A stretch of DNA of 64,000 nucleotides from Enterococcus caccae ATCC BAA-1240 (GTDB lineage: Bacteria; Bacillota; Bacilli; Lactobacillales; Enterococcaceae). The DNA lies in assembly GCF_000407145.1 (NCBI RefSeq), contig NZ_KE136472.1:124001-188000 (forward strand), given 5' to 3'. A program made the position numbers and the translations under genes. This document shows, piece by piece, positions 44,500 through 54,060 of the stretch; position 1 is the first letter of the stretch; each line of letters begins with the position of its first letter. A model generated the notes under the pieces. It did not search any database. It saw only the letters and a list, made by a program, of their open reading frames with translations, and had not been told where the DNA came from.

Positions 44500-47271
44500 A
44501 TGTTAAAAGAAAAACTGTTAGACTATTTAAAAAATCAAACATCTTTTTTCAATCCTGAAAATGTAAGCGATATTTTTTCAGCATCTGATATTGCTGTAAA
44601 ATTTTCAATTAAACGAAATACAGCTAGCCATTATTTGAATCAGCTTGCGGACGAAGGTATCTTAGTGAAAGTCAATACACGCCCTGTTTACTTTTTTCAT
44701 AAAAAAACATTTGAATTGCAAAACTATCCACTGACAAATTCGTTTTATCAAAACTTATTAGAGATTGAAAAGGAAAAACCGATTTTTGATAAGAAGATTG
44801 ATTTTTTTCAGAATGTGATTGGCAATCGTGGCAGTTTAGCACAAACGATCGAGCAACTAAAAATGGCCGCATTCTACCCTAATGGTGGATTGCCTTTACT
44901 TTTAACTGGAGAAAGTGGGACTGGAAAAAGTTATTTAGTTCAATTGCTCTATCAATTTTGTTTAGCAAACGATTTATTAACGAGTGAGGCACCTTTTATC
45001 ACAGTGAACTGCGCTCAGTATGCAGATAATCCAGAATTATTGACTAGCCATTTATTTGGTCATGTAAAAGGAGCTTTCACAGGTGCCGATACTGAAAAAA
45101 TAGGTGTCTTTGAAGCGGCAGCAGATGGATTTTTATTTCTGGATGAAGTACATCGTTTAAGTGCGGAAGGACAAGAGAAATTATTTACTTTTCTAGATCA
45201 AGGAATTATTTATAAAATGGGTGAAAGTAAACATCCAATTGCAGTTAATTGCCGATTGGCTTTTGCAACAACGGAAGAGGTGAGCAGTACCTTTTTAACT
45301 ACTTTTTTAAGACGAATTCCGGTACAAATCAAAATTCCAGCGCTTAATGAACGAACGCAGGCAGAACGAAAACAGCTGATTATTCGGTCATTCTTTGAAG
45401 AGCAGCAAACTATTTTAAAATCGCTGCTCATTTCACCACAGGTTATCAAAATTTTAGAAAATCGGTCATATAAAGGAAATGTAGGGGAATTAAAAAATTT
45501 AATCAAAATCATAACAGCTAAAAGCTTTACAAGTAATCACGAGAAAACACAAATCCCAATCACCTTACATTCATTACCTAATTACTTATTAACGGAAAAT
45601 CATGAGATCACTTTTTCAGAAGCGGAATCACTGTTAAGAATCGATGGTCAAAGTAGTTTGGAGTATTTACTTGAAGAAAGTGAACCAGAACAAAAGAGAA
45701 TTATTCAAAGCTATGAAAAAATCTTGCTAACTTATGTGAATAATCAATCAGAAATCAACGCTTCTGTAGGCTTGATTTCAAAGGAAATCGACTATCTTTT
45801 TGATTATTTATTGTTTGAAACAAAAAGAGAGCAGCAACATGAGATGCTGCTATTTATCACTCAGCATGTGCGGCAGATGTTAGAAAAAATTGAATCCGCC
45901 TATCAAATTAGTTTTAATGGTAGTTTGGTATATGCAATCAGTCATTATCTGTTTCAACGACGTTACGTGGAATGGCTGCCGGAAGTTGAGATGGTTCAGT
46001 TGATCGAGACTTTGTTACTGGATATCAAAGCTAAGTTGCCAAACAGTTATCGATATGCAGAACAGATTTTGAATTTAGTCAAAACCTCATTGGACATTGA
46101 AGTTTCCAGTATGGATCGAATCATTTTATCTGTTTATATTGATAATCTAGGTTACACCAAAGAAACCTCTTATCCAAAAGCAGTGATTGTGGCTCATGGC
46201 TATGCCACCGCTAGTAGTATTGCCAATGTGGCTAATCGAATGTTGAATGAATTGTTATTTCAGTCTTTTGATATGCCATTAGATGTTACGCCAAAAAAAA
46301 TTGCTGAGAAACTGATGCAATATATTGAGCGAAATGATACATCAAATGGATTGATTATTTTATTTGATATGGGATCTTTAAAAGAGATCCATCGCTATTT
46401 TTCAAAAGAAACCACATCATCTATTATTTTGATGAATAACGTAACAACTAGCTTAGCGATTGCAGTAGGCGAAGGAATTCAAAGACAACAGCAACTTGGT
46501 GAAATTCCAACTAATGCGATAAGCAGTCATCGATATCAATGGGAAATCATTAAGCCAGAAACGAAAAAAGAAAAAATCATCCTCACAACTTGTGCCACGG
46601 GTATTGGCACGGCCGTTCAAATTAGTAATTTACTTGAAAAGAGTTTACCAGATACGACATCTGTCAAATTTATTCCATGTGAATTCCGTCAGTTACGTGA
46701 TCCTGTTGCATTTGAAAAAGCTTTTTCGTTGTATGAGGTGCTTGGGATTGTTGGTACGGCTAATCCAGTCGTGGAAAATGTGCCGTTTATTTCTTTAGAG
46801 GATTTGATTGCAGGAATTGGGATCGAAAACTTGCTAGAGTGGCTGAAAAAAGAGTTAGTACTGGATTCTCAGGAAGAATTTAGCAATCAGTTGATTCGTA
46901 ATTTTTCCTTAGATCGGGTGATTCAATCTGTGACGATTTTAGATACAGAAAAAATCATTGAACAAATCGAAGGATTTATGAAACAGTTAGAAGAACGTTG
47001 GGGTCAGCGGATTTCGAATGATCGAAAGTTAGCCTTGTATGTTCATGTTAGCTGTTTGGTCGAACGATTAATCCGTAATGTACCGATCGAAGAATATAGT
47101 GGTTTTGACACTTTACAAGAGTGTCACGGAAAAGAGCTACGAGATATTAAAGAAGCATTTAGTGTCATAGAGAAAGTCTATAGTGTCAATATCCCAGATT
47201 CAGAACTTTCGTATGTTCATGATGTTTTATTTGAAAACACTGAATATATTAGCGATGAAAGTGATTTTTAA
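44500..47271 (+). CDS. gfrR: Sigma-54-dependent activator, LevR/GfrR type
   Basis: A 923-residue PTS-responsive activator. N-terminal DNA-binding helix-turn-helix (about 20-65), AAA+ domain with Walker A TGESGTGKS (136-144), the sigma-54 contact loop GAFTGA (191-196) and FLDEVHRLS Walker B, then PRD domains and EIIA/EIIB-like modules (LILFDMGSLKEI, ILTTCATGIGTAV). It is directly followed by a mannose-family PTS and two deglycase-like genes, the gfr arrangement of Salmonella, so I name it gfrR by context. AGGAGG precedes the ATG. It should bind upstream and activate the -24/-12 promoter at 47298. Confidence 0.85.
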   Translation: MLKEKLLDYLKNQTSFFNPENVSDIFSASDIAVKFSIKRNTASHYLNQLADEGILVKVNTRPVYFFHKKTFELQNYPLTNSFYQNLLEIEKEKPIFDKKIDFFQNVIGNRGSLAQTIEQLKMAAFYPNGGLPLLLTGESGTGKSYLVQLLYQFCLANDLLTSEAPFITVNCAQYADNPELLTSHLFGHVKGAFTGADTEKIGVFEAAADGFLFLDEVHRLSAEGQEKLFTFLDQGIIYKMGESKHPIAVNCRLAFATTEEVSSTFLTTFLRRIPVQIKIPALNERTQAERKQLIIRSFFEEQQTILKSLLISPQVIKILENRSYKGNVGELKNLIKIITAKSFTSNHEKTQIPITLHSLPNYLLTENHEITFSEAESLLRIDGQSSLEYLLEESEPEQKRIIQSYEKILLTYVNNQSEINASVGLISKEIDYLFDYLLFETKREQQHEMLLFITQHVRQMLEKIESAYQISFNGSLVYAISHYLFQRRYVEWLPEVEMVQLIETLLLDIKAKLPNSYRYAEQILNLVKTSLDIEVSSMDRIILSVYIDNLGYTKETSYPKAVIVAHGYATASSIANVANRMLNELLFQSFDMPLDVTPKKIAEKLMQYIERNDTSNGLIILFDMGSLKEIHRYFSKETTSSIILMNNVTTSLAIAVGEGIQRQQQLGEIPTNAISSHRYQWEIIKPETKKEKIILTTCATGIGTAVQISNLLEKSLPDTTSVKFIPCEFRQLRDPVAFEKAFSLYEVLGIVGTANPVVENVPFISLEDLIAGIGIENLLEWLKKELVLDSQEEFSNQLIRNFSLDRVIQSVTILDTEKIIEQIEGFMKQLEERWGQRISNDRKLALYVHVSCLVERLIRNVPIEEYSGFDTLQECHGKELRDIKEAFSVIEKVYSVNIPDSELSYVHDVLFENTEYISDESDF

Positions 47272-47283
47272 TCGTTAAACGAA

Positions 47284-47311
47284 GGGTGCCACTAAAGTTG
47301 GCACCCTTTTT
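47284..47311 (+). terminator. Terminator of gfrR overlapping the sigma-54 promoter
   Basis: GGGTGCCA (47284-47291) / TGGCACCC (47299-47306) followed by TTTTT. The right arm is also the -24 box of the promoter below. Confidence 0.85.
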
Positions 47312-47314
47312 GCT
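47298..47314 (+). promoter_or_regulatory. Sigma-54 (-24/-12) promoter of the PTS/deglycase operon
   Basis: TTGGCAC-N5-TTGCT is a full match to the -24/-12 consensus, with GG (47300-47301) and GC (47312-47313) separated by 10 bases. Start expected near 47324, 20 bases before the EIIA start codon. The preceding gene encodes the matching activator. Confidence 0.88.
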
Positions 47315-47343
47315 ATTAATAAAGTGTAAGTGAGGTGAGCAGG

Positions 47344-47760
47344 ATGGCAAGAAAAATTATTTTAGCCACACATGGAAATTTTGGGCAAGGTATCAGAACA
47401 TCTTTAGAACTGATTTGTGGGAAAGCAACAAATGTAGAAGTTATTTGTGCCTATATGGATGAAGCGTTTGATTTAGGCAAAACAGTTGAAAAGATTATTT
47501 TCGACAATCAAAGCAATGAATTACTGGTTATCACAGATATTTTTGGTGGTAGCGTGAATAATGAATTTTTTAAGTATGTTGAGCGGTCAAATGTGCACTT
47601 AGTTTCTGGATTGAATTTATCTTTATTGATCGAGCTTTACACTCAACTGGAAATCACAGACTCCTTAGAGAATTTGATTATACAAGCAATAAAAACGTCT
47701 CAAGAAACTATTCAGTATTGTAACGTATTGAAAGCAAAAGATGAGGAAGAAGAATTTTAA
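47344..47760 (+). CDS. gfrA: PTS system, mannose-family EIIA component (GfrA-like)
   Basis: A 138-residue EIIA-Man domain. Active His10 is in IILATHGNFGQGI; TDIFGGSVNNEFFKY and SGLNLSLLIEL are typical of the fold. It passes phosphate from HPr to EIIB. ATG 47344 follows GTGAGGTGAG, with the sigma-54 promoter just upstream. First gene of the six-gene operon to 51961. Confidence 0.88.
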   Translation: MARKIILATHGNFGQGIRTSLELICGKATNVEVICAYMDEAFDLGKTVEKIIFDNQSNELLVITDIFGGSVNNEFFKYVERSNVHLVSGLNLSLLIELYTQLEITDSLENLIIQAIKTSQETIQYCNVLKAKDEEEEF

Positions 47761-47779
47761 AATAGGAGGAAAATAACTC

Positions 47780-48250
47780 ATGATTAAATTAGTACGTGTA
47801 GATCACCGTTTATTACATGGACAAGTGGCATTTTCTTGGACTCAAAGTTTAGGGGTAGATTGTATTTTGATTGCCAATGACGATGTACCGCAAAATGATA
47901 TCCGCAAAACGACGATCAAGTTAGCCAAGCCTGCAGGCGTTAAATTAGTGATTAAAACGATCGAAGATTCAATCAGTGCTTTACAAAGTGGCGTAACGGA
48001 TAAATACAAGTTGTTTATCGTTGTTGAAAGTGTGGCAGATGCGTATAAATTAGCGAAAGCATGTCCAGAAATCAACCATATAAATCTTGGTGGAATGAAA
48101 GTGAGAGAAGGGACTAGAAATATTTCTAAGGCGATAAATATTACGCCTGATGAAGAACAGTTGGTCAAGGAGTTAGTAAATGAAGGAGTCGATGTAGAAA
48201 TCAGACAAGTACCCAATGATAAAAAAGTTGCTGCTTTAGATGCATTTTAG
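47780..48250 (+). CDS. gfrB: PTS system, mannose/sorbose-family EIIB component (GfrB-like)
   Basis: A 156-residue EIIB of the Man/Sor family. The phosphorylated His13 is in VDHRLLHGQVAF, the family hallmark; IANDDVPQND and INLGGMKVREGT are also conserved. It transfers phosphate to the sugar moiety during transport by EIIC/EIID. TAGGAGGAAAA precedes the ATG. Confidence 0.9.
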   Translation: MIKLVRVDHRLLHGQVAFSWTQSLGVDCILIANDDVPQNDIRKTTIKLAKPAGVKLVIKTIEDSISALQSGVTDKYKLFIVVESVADAYKLAKACPEINHINLGGMKVREGTRNISKAINITPDEEQLVKELVNEGVDVEIRQVPNDKKVAALDAF

Positions 48251-48264
48251 AAAGGAAGATCAAA

Positions 48265-49053
48265 ATGATTGTACAAGCAATTTTGTTAGGCGTTATCGCA
48301 TTTATTGCCCAGTCTGAGTATGCGTTAGGTACGTCACTTTTATCCCGACCAATCGTGACGGGATTATTTACAGGGATTGTTTTAGGGGATATTAAAACGG
48401 GGATTATTATGGGTGCAACTTTGGAATTAGCATTTATTGGGTCATTTTCAGTAGGTGCATCGATTCCGCCAGATGTAGTGACAGGGGGGATTTTAGGAAC
48501 GGCATTTGCAATCACAGCTGGTGCTGGAACAGAAACCGCATTGGTACTAGGGCTGCCAATCGCAACATTAACCCTGATTTTGAAAAATGTTTATCTAGGA
48601 TTGGTAATTCCAACGATGAGCCAAAAAGCAGATAATTACGCGGACGATGGGAATTATAAGGGAGTAGAACGAATGCACTTGGCGGCAGGCTTTGGGTTGT
48701 CTCTGATGTTAGCACTTATTGTTTCGATTTCATTTGCTGTAGGGAGTAACACGATCAAAGGACTATTAGACATGATTCCCGAGTTTGTTCAACATGGTTT
48801 ATCAGTTGCAACAGGTATTATTCCAGCTCTTGGGTTTGCAATGTTGGCACGTTTATTGATCAGTAAACAAGTAGCACCATACTTCTTTCTGGGTTTTGCT
48901 TTGATGGCGTATTTAGAAATTCCAGTTACAGGTATTGCAATTTTAGGGGCAATCACAGCTGTGATCGTGGTCAATATCATGAATCACAATAAAGGCAAAG
49001 ATAGAATTCAAACAACAAATGGGGAGGTTATTGACGATGACGAAGACTTCTAA
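48265..49053 (+). CDS. gfrC: PTS system, mannose/sorbose-family EIIC component (GfrC-like)
   Basis: A 262-residue membrane permease with about seven hydrophobic helices. LSRPIVTGLFTGIVLGDIKT, GATLELAFIGSFSVGASIPP and GLPIATLTLILKN are typical of Man-family EIIC, which forms the sugar channel with EIID. Its C-terminal end overlaps the start of the EIID gene by 17 bases, which suggests coupling. Confidence 0.9.
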   Translation: MIVQAILLGVIAFIAQSEYALGTSLLSRPIVTGLFTGIVLGDIKTGIIMGATLELAFIGSFSVGASIPPDVVTGGILGTAFAITAGAGTETALVLGLPIATLTLILKNVYLGLVIPTMSQKADNYADDGNYKGVERMHLAAGFGLSLMLALIVSISFAVGSNTIKGLLDMIPEFVQHGLSVATGIIPALGFAMLARLLISKQVAPYFFLGFALMAYLEIPVTGIAILGAITAVIVVNIMNHNKGKDRIQTTNGEVIDDDEDF

Positions 49054-49867
49054 AGAACAACCTGAAAAGTTAATTACCAAAAAAGAATTGAATAGTGTTT
49101 TCTGGCGGTCTTTCCAAATGGAATTTTCTTGGAACTACGAGCGTCAGATGAATATGGCGTATGTATTTGCGATGATTCCGATTTTGAAGAAATTGTATCC
49201 AAAAAAGTCTGATATGGCACATGCATTGAAACGTCATTTAGCTTTTTTCAATACTACTCCCCATATTGTAACGTTGATTTTAGGGATCAATACGGCGATG
49301 GAAGAAGAAAATGTACTAGATGAACATTTTGACGAAAGCACGATCGATAGTATTAAAACATCTTTGATGGGACCGTTAGCTGGTTTAGGAGATTCGTTTT
49401 TCTGGGGAACATTACGTTTGATTGCAACTGGAGTTGGAACTTCGTTGGCTTTGCAAGGGAATATTTTAGGCCCCATTTTATTCTTGCTGATTTTTAACGT
49501 ACCACATATTATTTTACGCTATCTCTTTACTGGTTGGGGGTACAAATTAGGGACTGGATTTCTGAAACGGATTCAAGCCAATGGCATGATGGAAAGTTTG
49601 ACTTTAGGGGCTTCAATCATTGGTTTGATGGTAGTTGGTGCGATGACGGCTTCGATGATCGATATTTCGATCCCAGTCACAATTAGTGGTAGCGGTGAAA
49701 CGGCTGTAACCGTACAAAGTATTTTTGATGACATTATGCCTAAATTATTGCCTTTAGCGACATTTGGAGTAGTTTTCTATCTTTTGAAAAAAGAAGTAAA
49801 ACCTCTGGCAATTCTTGGTGGAATGGCAGTCGTTGGAATTTTAGGTTCCTTGATTGGAATTTTTTAA
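49037..49867 (+). CDS. gfrD: PTS system, mannose-family EIID component (GfrD-like)
   Basis: A 276-residue EIID. The N-terminus has the family segment FWRSFQMEFSWNYERQMN and later GPLAGLGDSFFWGT and RYLFTGWGYKLGTGF; one or two membrane helices are near the C-terminus. GGGGAGG (49021-49027) sets ATG 49037; a TTG-type start further upstream is not needed. Overlaps EIIC by 17 bases. Confidence 0.9.
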   Translation: MTKTSKEQPEKLITKKELNSVFWRSFQMEFSWNYERQMNMAYVFAMIPILKKLYPKKSDMAHALKRHLAFFNTTPHIVTLILGINTAMEEENVLDEHFDESTIDSIKTSLMGPLAGLGDSFFWGTLRLIATGVGTSLALQGNILGPILFLLIFNVPHIILRYLFTGWGYKLGTGFLKRIQANGMMESLTLGASIIGLMVVGAMTASMIDISIPVTISGSGETAVTVQSIFDDIMPKLLPLATFGVVFYLLKKEVKPLAILGGMAVVGILGSLIGIF

Positions 49868-49894
49868 GTGAAAAGTAGAGTGAGGTGAGATTCA

Positions 49895-50944
49895 GTGGAA
49901 ACGATGTTGGATTATATCAATGAAGAACAAGAAACGTTAGAAACGATTATCCATTCATTTGATATCACACAAATCAAGGTGAAAAATGTTAAACACTGTT
50001 TGATTTTAGCAACAGGTTCTTCTTATAACGCTTGTTTAGCTGCAAAATATTATATAGAGCAAACAGCACCTGTATATGTTCAAATTGAAGAAACCTTTAA
50101 TTTTCTCCACTATGGGAAAATCGATCCAAGTATTGACTTGATCATCGCGGTTTCGCAAAGTGGTAAAAGTGCATCAACCATTCAGGCAGTACAAAAGCTA
50201 ACACAAACTAGAAAAATCAAAACGATTGCTCTAACTAGCAATACAAGTAGTCCAATCAGCCAAGTAGTGGATGAAGTGCTAGATTTAAATATGGGAATCG
50301 AGACGGTTGGGTTTGTTACAAAAGGTTATTCAGCAACTGTGTTGAATCTAATGTTATTAGGGTTACGTATTGCTTATCAAAGTGAGTCAATGGATCAAGA
50401 GATAGTAAAAAGTGAACTGTTGGCATTAAAGAAAGCGATCAGTCAAATCAATTTGGTGATCGGAAAAACGAGTGAATTTTGGTTGGAAAATCAAGCTGAC
50501 TTAATTGCTGGCTCACGTTTTATTACGATTGGCTACGGACCAAATGTAGGGACGGCTAAGGAATTTGAAACGAAATTTACCGAAACGGTCCGTTTACCAT
50601 CACAAGGATTTGAACTTGAAGCGTATATGCACGGACCTTATCTAGAAGCAAACTGTAACCATATGCTATTTTTTATTGAAAATGACAATGAACTGCATGA
50701 AAGAAGCCAAGCATTAAAGACTTACTTAAGTGAATATGTTGCTGCCTGTTACACGATTACAACGAGTGCAAAATCAGAGCCTAAAACACTAAGTCTATCT
50801 ATTGAATCACCTGAAAAAATCACTCCACTTTTATTGGGGATTCCCTTCCAATATCTCGCGTATCAGATCGCTACAAATAAGGGAATCGATTTAAATAAAA
50901 GAATTTTTGATGATTTTGATCAAGTATTAAAAAGTAAAATTTAA
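49895..50944 (+). CDS. gfrE: SIS-domain deglycase, GfrE-like (glucoselysine-6-phosphate type)
   Basis: A 349-residue cytoplasmic protein with two SIS domains (about 28-150 and 190-330). LATGSSYNACLAAKYYIEQ and AVSQSGKSASTIQAVQKL bind the phosphosugar, and the second domain has GYGPNVGTAKEFETKFTE with the FELEAYMHGP motif common to GlmS-like isomerases and deglycases. In Salmonella gfrE is the deglycase for glucoselysine 6-phosphate, and an Enterococcus enzyme of this activity was described. Assigning E versus F to this and the next gene is inference from position. Confidence 0.65.
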   Translation: METMLDYINEEQETLETIIHSFDITQIKVKNVKHCLILATGSSYNACLAAKYYIEQTAPVYVQIEETFNFLHYGKIDPSIDLIIAVSQSGKSASTIQAVQKLTQTRKIKTIALTSNTSSPISQVVDEVLDLNMGIETVGFVTKGYSATVLNLMLLGLRIAYQSESMDQEIVKSELLALKKAISQINLVIGKTSEFWLENQADLIAGSRFITIGYGPNVGTAKEFETKFTETVRLPSQGFELEAYMHGPYLEANCNHMLFFIENDNELHERSQALKTYLSEYVAACYTITTSAKSEPKTLSLSIESPEKITPLLLGIPFQYLAYQIATNKGIDLNKRIFDDFDQVLKSKI

Positions 50945-50956
50945 GGAGCGTAAACA

Positions 50957-51961
50957 ATGTTAAAATTTAACGAAACAAAGCAAATCGAAGATATCAAAGG
51001 AGCGTTAGCATTACGTCCGCAAGTTGAAAAAATGGTTGATGAAGTTTGGGAAAAAGGGTTTGATTCTATTTATTATCTTGGTATTGGCGGAACCTATGCG
51101 TCAGCGATGCAAGCAGTCACTTATATTAATGGGAAAAGTAATTTACCTGCTTATGTACAACATGCTGCTGAATACTATACAACAGGCAATCGTCGCTTAA
51201 CCAAAGAGTCGATCGTTATCTTGTCTTCTGTAACGGGAACCACCCAAGAAGTTGTCAAAGCGGTAGAAGAAATTAAAACTGTTGGTGCAACATTGATTGG
51301 ATTTATTGATGCAAAAGGGAGTATTTTAGCAGAGAAATGTGATTACGTAGTAACCTATCCAGCACCAGGAACGGAACAAATCAAATTCTTTATGCTAGCA
51401 GATCGATTGATGAAAAATAATGGCGAATTTGACGATTATGAAGAATATTATCAAGAACTAGAAGAACATCTTCCAGTTGGTTTGATTGAAGCAGAGAAAA
51501 AGGCAGATGACTTTGGGCTAAAATTTGCCCAAGCCCATCGTCACGATGAGATGCATTATTTCATTGGAGCTGGTAATCAATGGGGCGCAGTTTATTCTTA
51601 TGCAATGTGTTACTGGGAAGAACAAAGCTGGTTGCCTTCAAAATCGATTCATGCAGCTGAATTTTTACACGGAACGTTAGAAATCGTAGAGGAAACAACT
51701 GCGGTAACATTATTTATTGGTGAGGACGAACAACGTCCATTGGCTGAACGAGTAGCAAATTTATTGCCACGTATCTGTGCTAACTATACGATTATTGATT
51801 CAAAGGATTACCCAATTGCAGGAATCAGTGAAAAATATCGTGGACGAGTTCTGTCATTCTTGTTGATGCATTGCGTAACACAACGAATTGATGCTCATGT
51901 TGAACAGTTGAATTGCCATCCGTTAGATATTAGACGTTATTATCGTCAGTTTGATTATTAA
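50957..51961 (+). CDS. gfrF: SIS-domain deglycase, FrlB/GfrF-like (fructoselysine-6-phosphate type)
   Basis: A 334-residue two-SIS-domain protein similar in layout to FrlB, which splits fructoselysine 6-phosphate into glucose 6-phosphate and lysine. Notable segments: YLGIGGTYASAMQAVTYING, SVTGTTQEVVKAVEEI, and in the second domain IHAAEFLHGTLEIVEET with the Glu-Phe-x-His-Gly substrate loop; the C-terminus ends DIRRYYRQFDY like FrlB. It follows gfrE by 12 bases and closes the operon. AAGGAGCG precedes the ATG. Confidence 0.7.
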   Translation: MLKFNETKQIEDIKGALALRPQVEKMVDEVWEKGFDSIYYLGIGGTYASAMQAVTYINGKSNLPAYVQHAAEYYTTGNRRLTKESIVILSSVTGTTQEVVKAVEEIKTVGATLIGFIDAKGSILAEKCDYVVTYPAPGTEQIKFFMLADRLMKNNGEFDDYEEYYQELEEHLPVGLIEAEKKADDFGLKFAQAHRHDEMHYFIGAGNQWGAVYSYAMCYWEEQSWLPSKSIHAAEFLHGTLEIVEETTAVTLFIGEDEQRPLAERVANLLPRICANYTIIDSKDYPIAGISEKYRGRVLSFLLMHCVTQRIDAHVEQLNCHPLDIRRYYRQFDY

Positions 51962-52083
51962 AATGGAAAAACGGAAATCAAGACAAAAGCATTTAGATCG
52001 GATAATAAGAAAGAGTTGCTTTTTACCACCGTCTATTCAGATTTAGTTTTGTCTCAGACTCTTTGTTGTATTTTGAAATATAA
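51962..52083 (+). terminator. Long imperfect hairpin after the gfr-like operon
   Basis: From about 51981 to 52052, GACAAAAGCATTTAGATC and GATTTAGTTTTGTC can pair imperfectly around a long loop. It probably ends the operon, but the stem is weak. Confidence 0.4.
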
Positions 52084-52527
52084 AAAGTTCTTCCTTTTTC
52101 ACAATTCGTTTATGTTCCTATTTGGAGTCTTGAGTATCAAGCAAATGAGGTTACGTATGAAGTTTTAATTACTGCCACAGATAAAGGAAATGTAAAATTA
52201 GTTGGTGATAAACCATCTATAAATAATTTTCTGGATGACGAGCTTTCAAAAATAAATAGGCAGTACAAGAAAAAATATCGCCTAGGTATAGTAGCTTTTT
52301 TAATTTCCTTAATCCTTTTGATGACATATGGTCGAAATAATGAACCTGTTTTTTTGTTTCAATTATTACCCTATCATTATTTATTGGTATAATAGCATCT
52401 TGGATCTTCTTTGGTATACAAATCAAACTCGTCAAAAGAGCCTATTTTAAATCAAAAAAGAAATGTTCAGATGATTTAGACATCCGTAATGAGTATTCAA
52501 AATTAGTTGAAAAATATAAAAAATAGA
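52084..52527 (+). pseudogene. Frameshifted membrane-protein gene remnant
   Basis: The first part (52084-52392) reads KVLPFSQFVYVPIW... to KKYRLGIVAFLISLILLMTY with no start codon; the frame then breaks near a run of T at 52351-52358, and the reading continues in another frame as ITLSLFIGIIASWIFFGI and a Lys-rich tail to TAG 52527. Together this is one protein with a 100-residue soluble part and two membrane helices, N-terminally truncated and frameshifted. Family not recognised. Confidence 0.6.
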
Positions 52528-52611
52528 TAAAGTAGTCCAGTTAGTTTTACTAAGCAATTCATTTTATAATTCAAAAAACTAGTTTAATTTCCCTTCTTCT
52601 CACCTAAAATG

Positions 52612-52640
52612 TTTACATTTATCCAGTGATAGTGTACTAT
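52612..52640 (+). promoter_or_regulatory. SigA promoter of tig
   Basis: TTTACA (52612-52617), 17-base spacer, TACTAT (52635-52640). Confidence 0.7.
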
Positions 52641-52698
52641 TTAAAGGTATGCATAACATAAATTCATGTATAAAATTAAGTTATTCGGAGGGAAACAA

Positions 52699-53982
52699 AT
52701 GTCTGCGAAATGGGAAAAAAAAGGCACCAATGATGGTGTGTTAACTTTTTCAGTTGATCAAACTCTAATTGAAAAAGGCTTGAAACAAGCATTCGATAAA
52801 GTCAAAAAAAATCTTAACGTACCTGGTTTCCGTAAAGGAAAAGTATCACGTCAAGTATTTAACCGTATGTACGGCGAAGAAGCATTATATGAAGATGCTT
52901 TGAACGCAGTTTTACCAGAAGTCTATGAAGCAGCTATTAAAGAAGCTGGAATCGATCCAGTATCTCAACCTAAAATTGATGTTGAAAGCATGAACAAAGG
53001 TGAAGATTGGGTAGTAACTGCTGAAGTGACTGTAAAACCTGAAGTTAAATTAGGCGAATACAAAAACTTAACAGTAGAAAAACAAGACCGTGAAGTGACA
53101 GATGAAGATGTTGATGCGCGCATCCAACGTGAATTAGAATCACAAGCTGAACTTGTAATCAAAGAAGACGAAGCTGCTGTTGATGGCGATACTGTCGTAA
53201 TCGACTTTGAAGGATTTAAAGACGGAGAAGCATTTGAAGGTGGAAAAGGCGAAAATTATTCACTTGAACTAGGCTCTAACTCTTTCATTCCAGGCTTTGA
53301 AGAACAATTAGTTGGCAAAAAAGCTGGCGAGGACGTGGAAGTAAAAGTAACCTTCCCAGAAGATTACCAAGCTGAAGACTTAGCTGGTAAAGAAGCTGTT
53401 TTCCAAGTGAAAGTTCATGAAGTAAAAGCAAAAGAATTACCAGAATTAGATGATGAATTTGCGAAAGACGTTGACGATTCAGTTGAATCATTAGACGAAT
53501 TAAAAGAAAAATACCGTAAAGAATTAACAGAATCTAAAGAAGCTGCTGCAACAGAAGCAAAAGACGAAGCTGCTATCCGTCAAGCTGTTGACAATGCTGA
53601 AATCGTTGACCTTCCACATGTGATGGTACATGATGAAGTTCACCGTTCAATGGATGAATTCTTAAACAACATGCAACGTCAAGGAATTGCTCCAGATATG
53701 TACTATCAATTAACTGGAACAACAGAAGCTGACTTGCACAAACAATTTGAAGCAGAAGCAGAAGTTCGCACGAAAACAAACCTTGTGATCGAAGCGATTG
53801 CTAAAGCGGAAGACATCGAAGTATCTCAAGAAGATATGGACAATGAAATTAAAGAATTATCAGAACAATACAACATGCCGATCGATCAAGTGAAAAAAGT
53901 CTTGACAGAAGATATGTTGAAACATGATATCCGCATGAAACGTGCAGTAGAAGTGATTACTGAAACGGCAACTGAAAAATAA
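52699..53982 (+). CDS. tig: Trigger factor (ribosome-associated chaperone)
   Basis: A 427-residue chaperone and peptidyl-prolyl isomerase at the exit tunnel. The ribosome-binding loop [20 protein letters not shown] is at about 35-54, the FKBP domain begins near 150 with [20 protein letters not shown] and [14 protein letters not shown], and a long helical C-terminal arm follows. ATG 52699 (CGGAGGGAAAC) gives the family length; an earlier ATG at 52666 would add 11 residues with no support. Confidence 0.97.
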   Translation: MSAKWEKKGTNDGVLTFSVDQTLIEKGLKQAFDKVKKNLNVPGFRKGKVSRQVFNRMYGEEALYEDALNAVLPEVYEAAIKEAGIDPVSQPKIDVESMNKGEDWVVTAEVTVKPEVKLGEYKNLTVEKQDREVTDEDVDARIQRELESQAELVIKEDEAAVDGDTVVIDFEGFKDGEAFEGGKGENYSLELGSNSFIPGFEEQLVGKKAGEDVEVKVTFPEDYQAEDLAGKEAVFQVKVHEVKAKELPELDDEFAKDVDDSVESLDELKEKYRKELTESKEAAATEAKDEAAIRQAVDNAEIVDLPHVMVHDEVHRSMDEFLNNMQRQGIAPDMYYQLTGTTEADLHKQFEAEAEVRTKTNLVIEAIAKAEDIEVSQEDMDNEIKELSEQYNMPIDQVKKVLTEDMLKHDIRMKRAVEVITETATEK

Positions 53983-53989
53983 AAATTTT

Positions 53990-54023
53990 AAAAGACATTC
54001 CTGAGTGATTAGGAATGTCTTTT
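53990..54023 (+). terminator. Terminator of tig
   Basis: AAAAGACATTCCT / AGGAATGTCTTTT with GAGTGATT loop and a T-run. Confidence 0.93.
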
Positions 54024-54060
54024 TTACTCTATTATAGAACAGAGTATGACTATGTTAAAA

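Noticed and set aside
47842-48216. A 124-codon minus-strand frame opposite the EIIB gene.
   Set aside because: EIIB has VDHRLLHGQ and full family conservation; the antisense frame has no start signal or recognisable domain.
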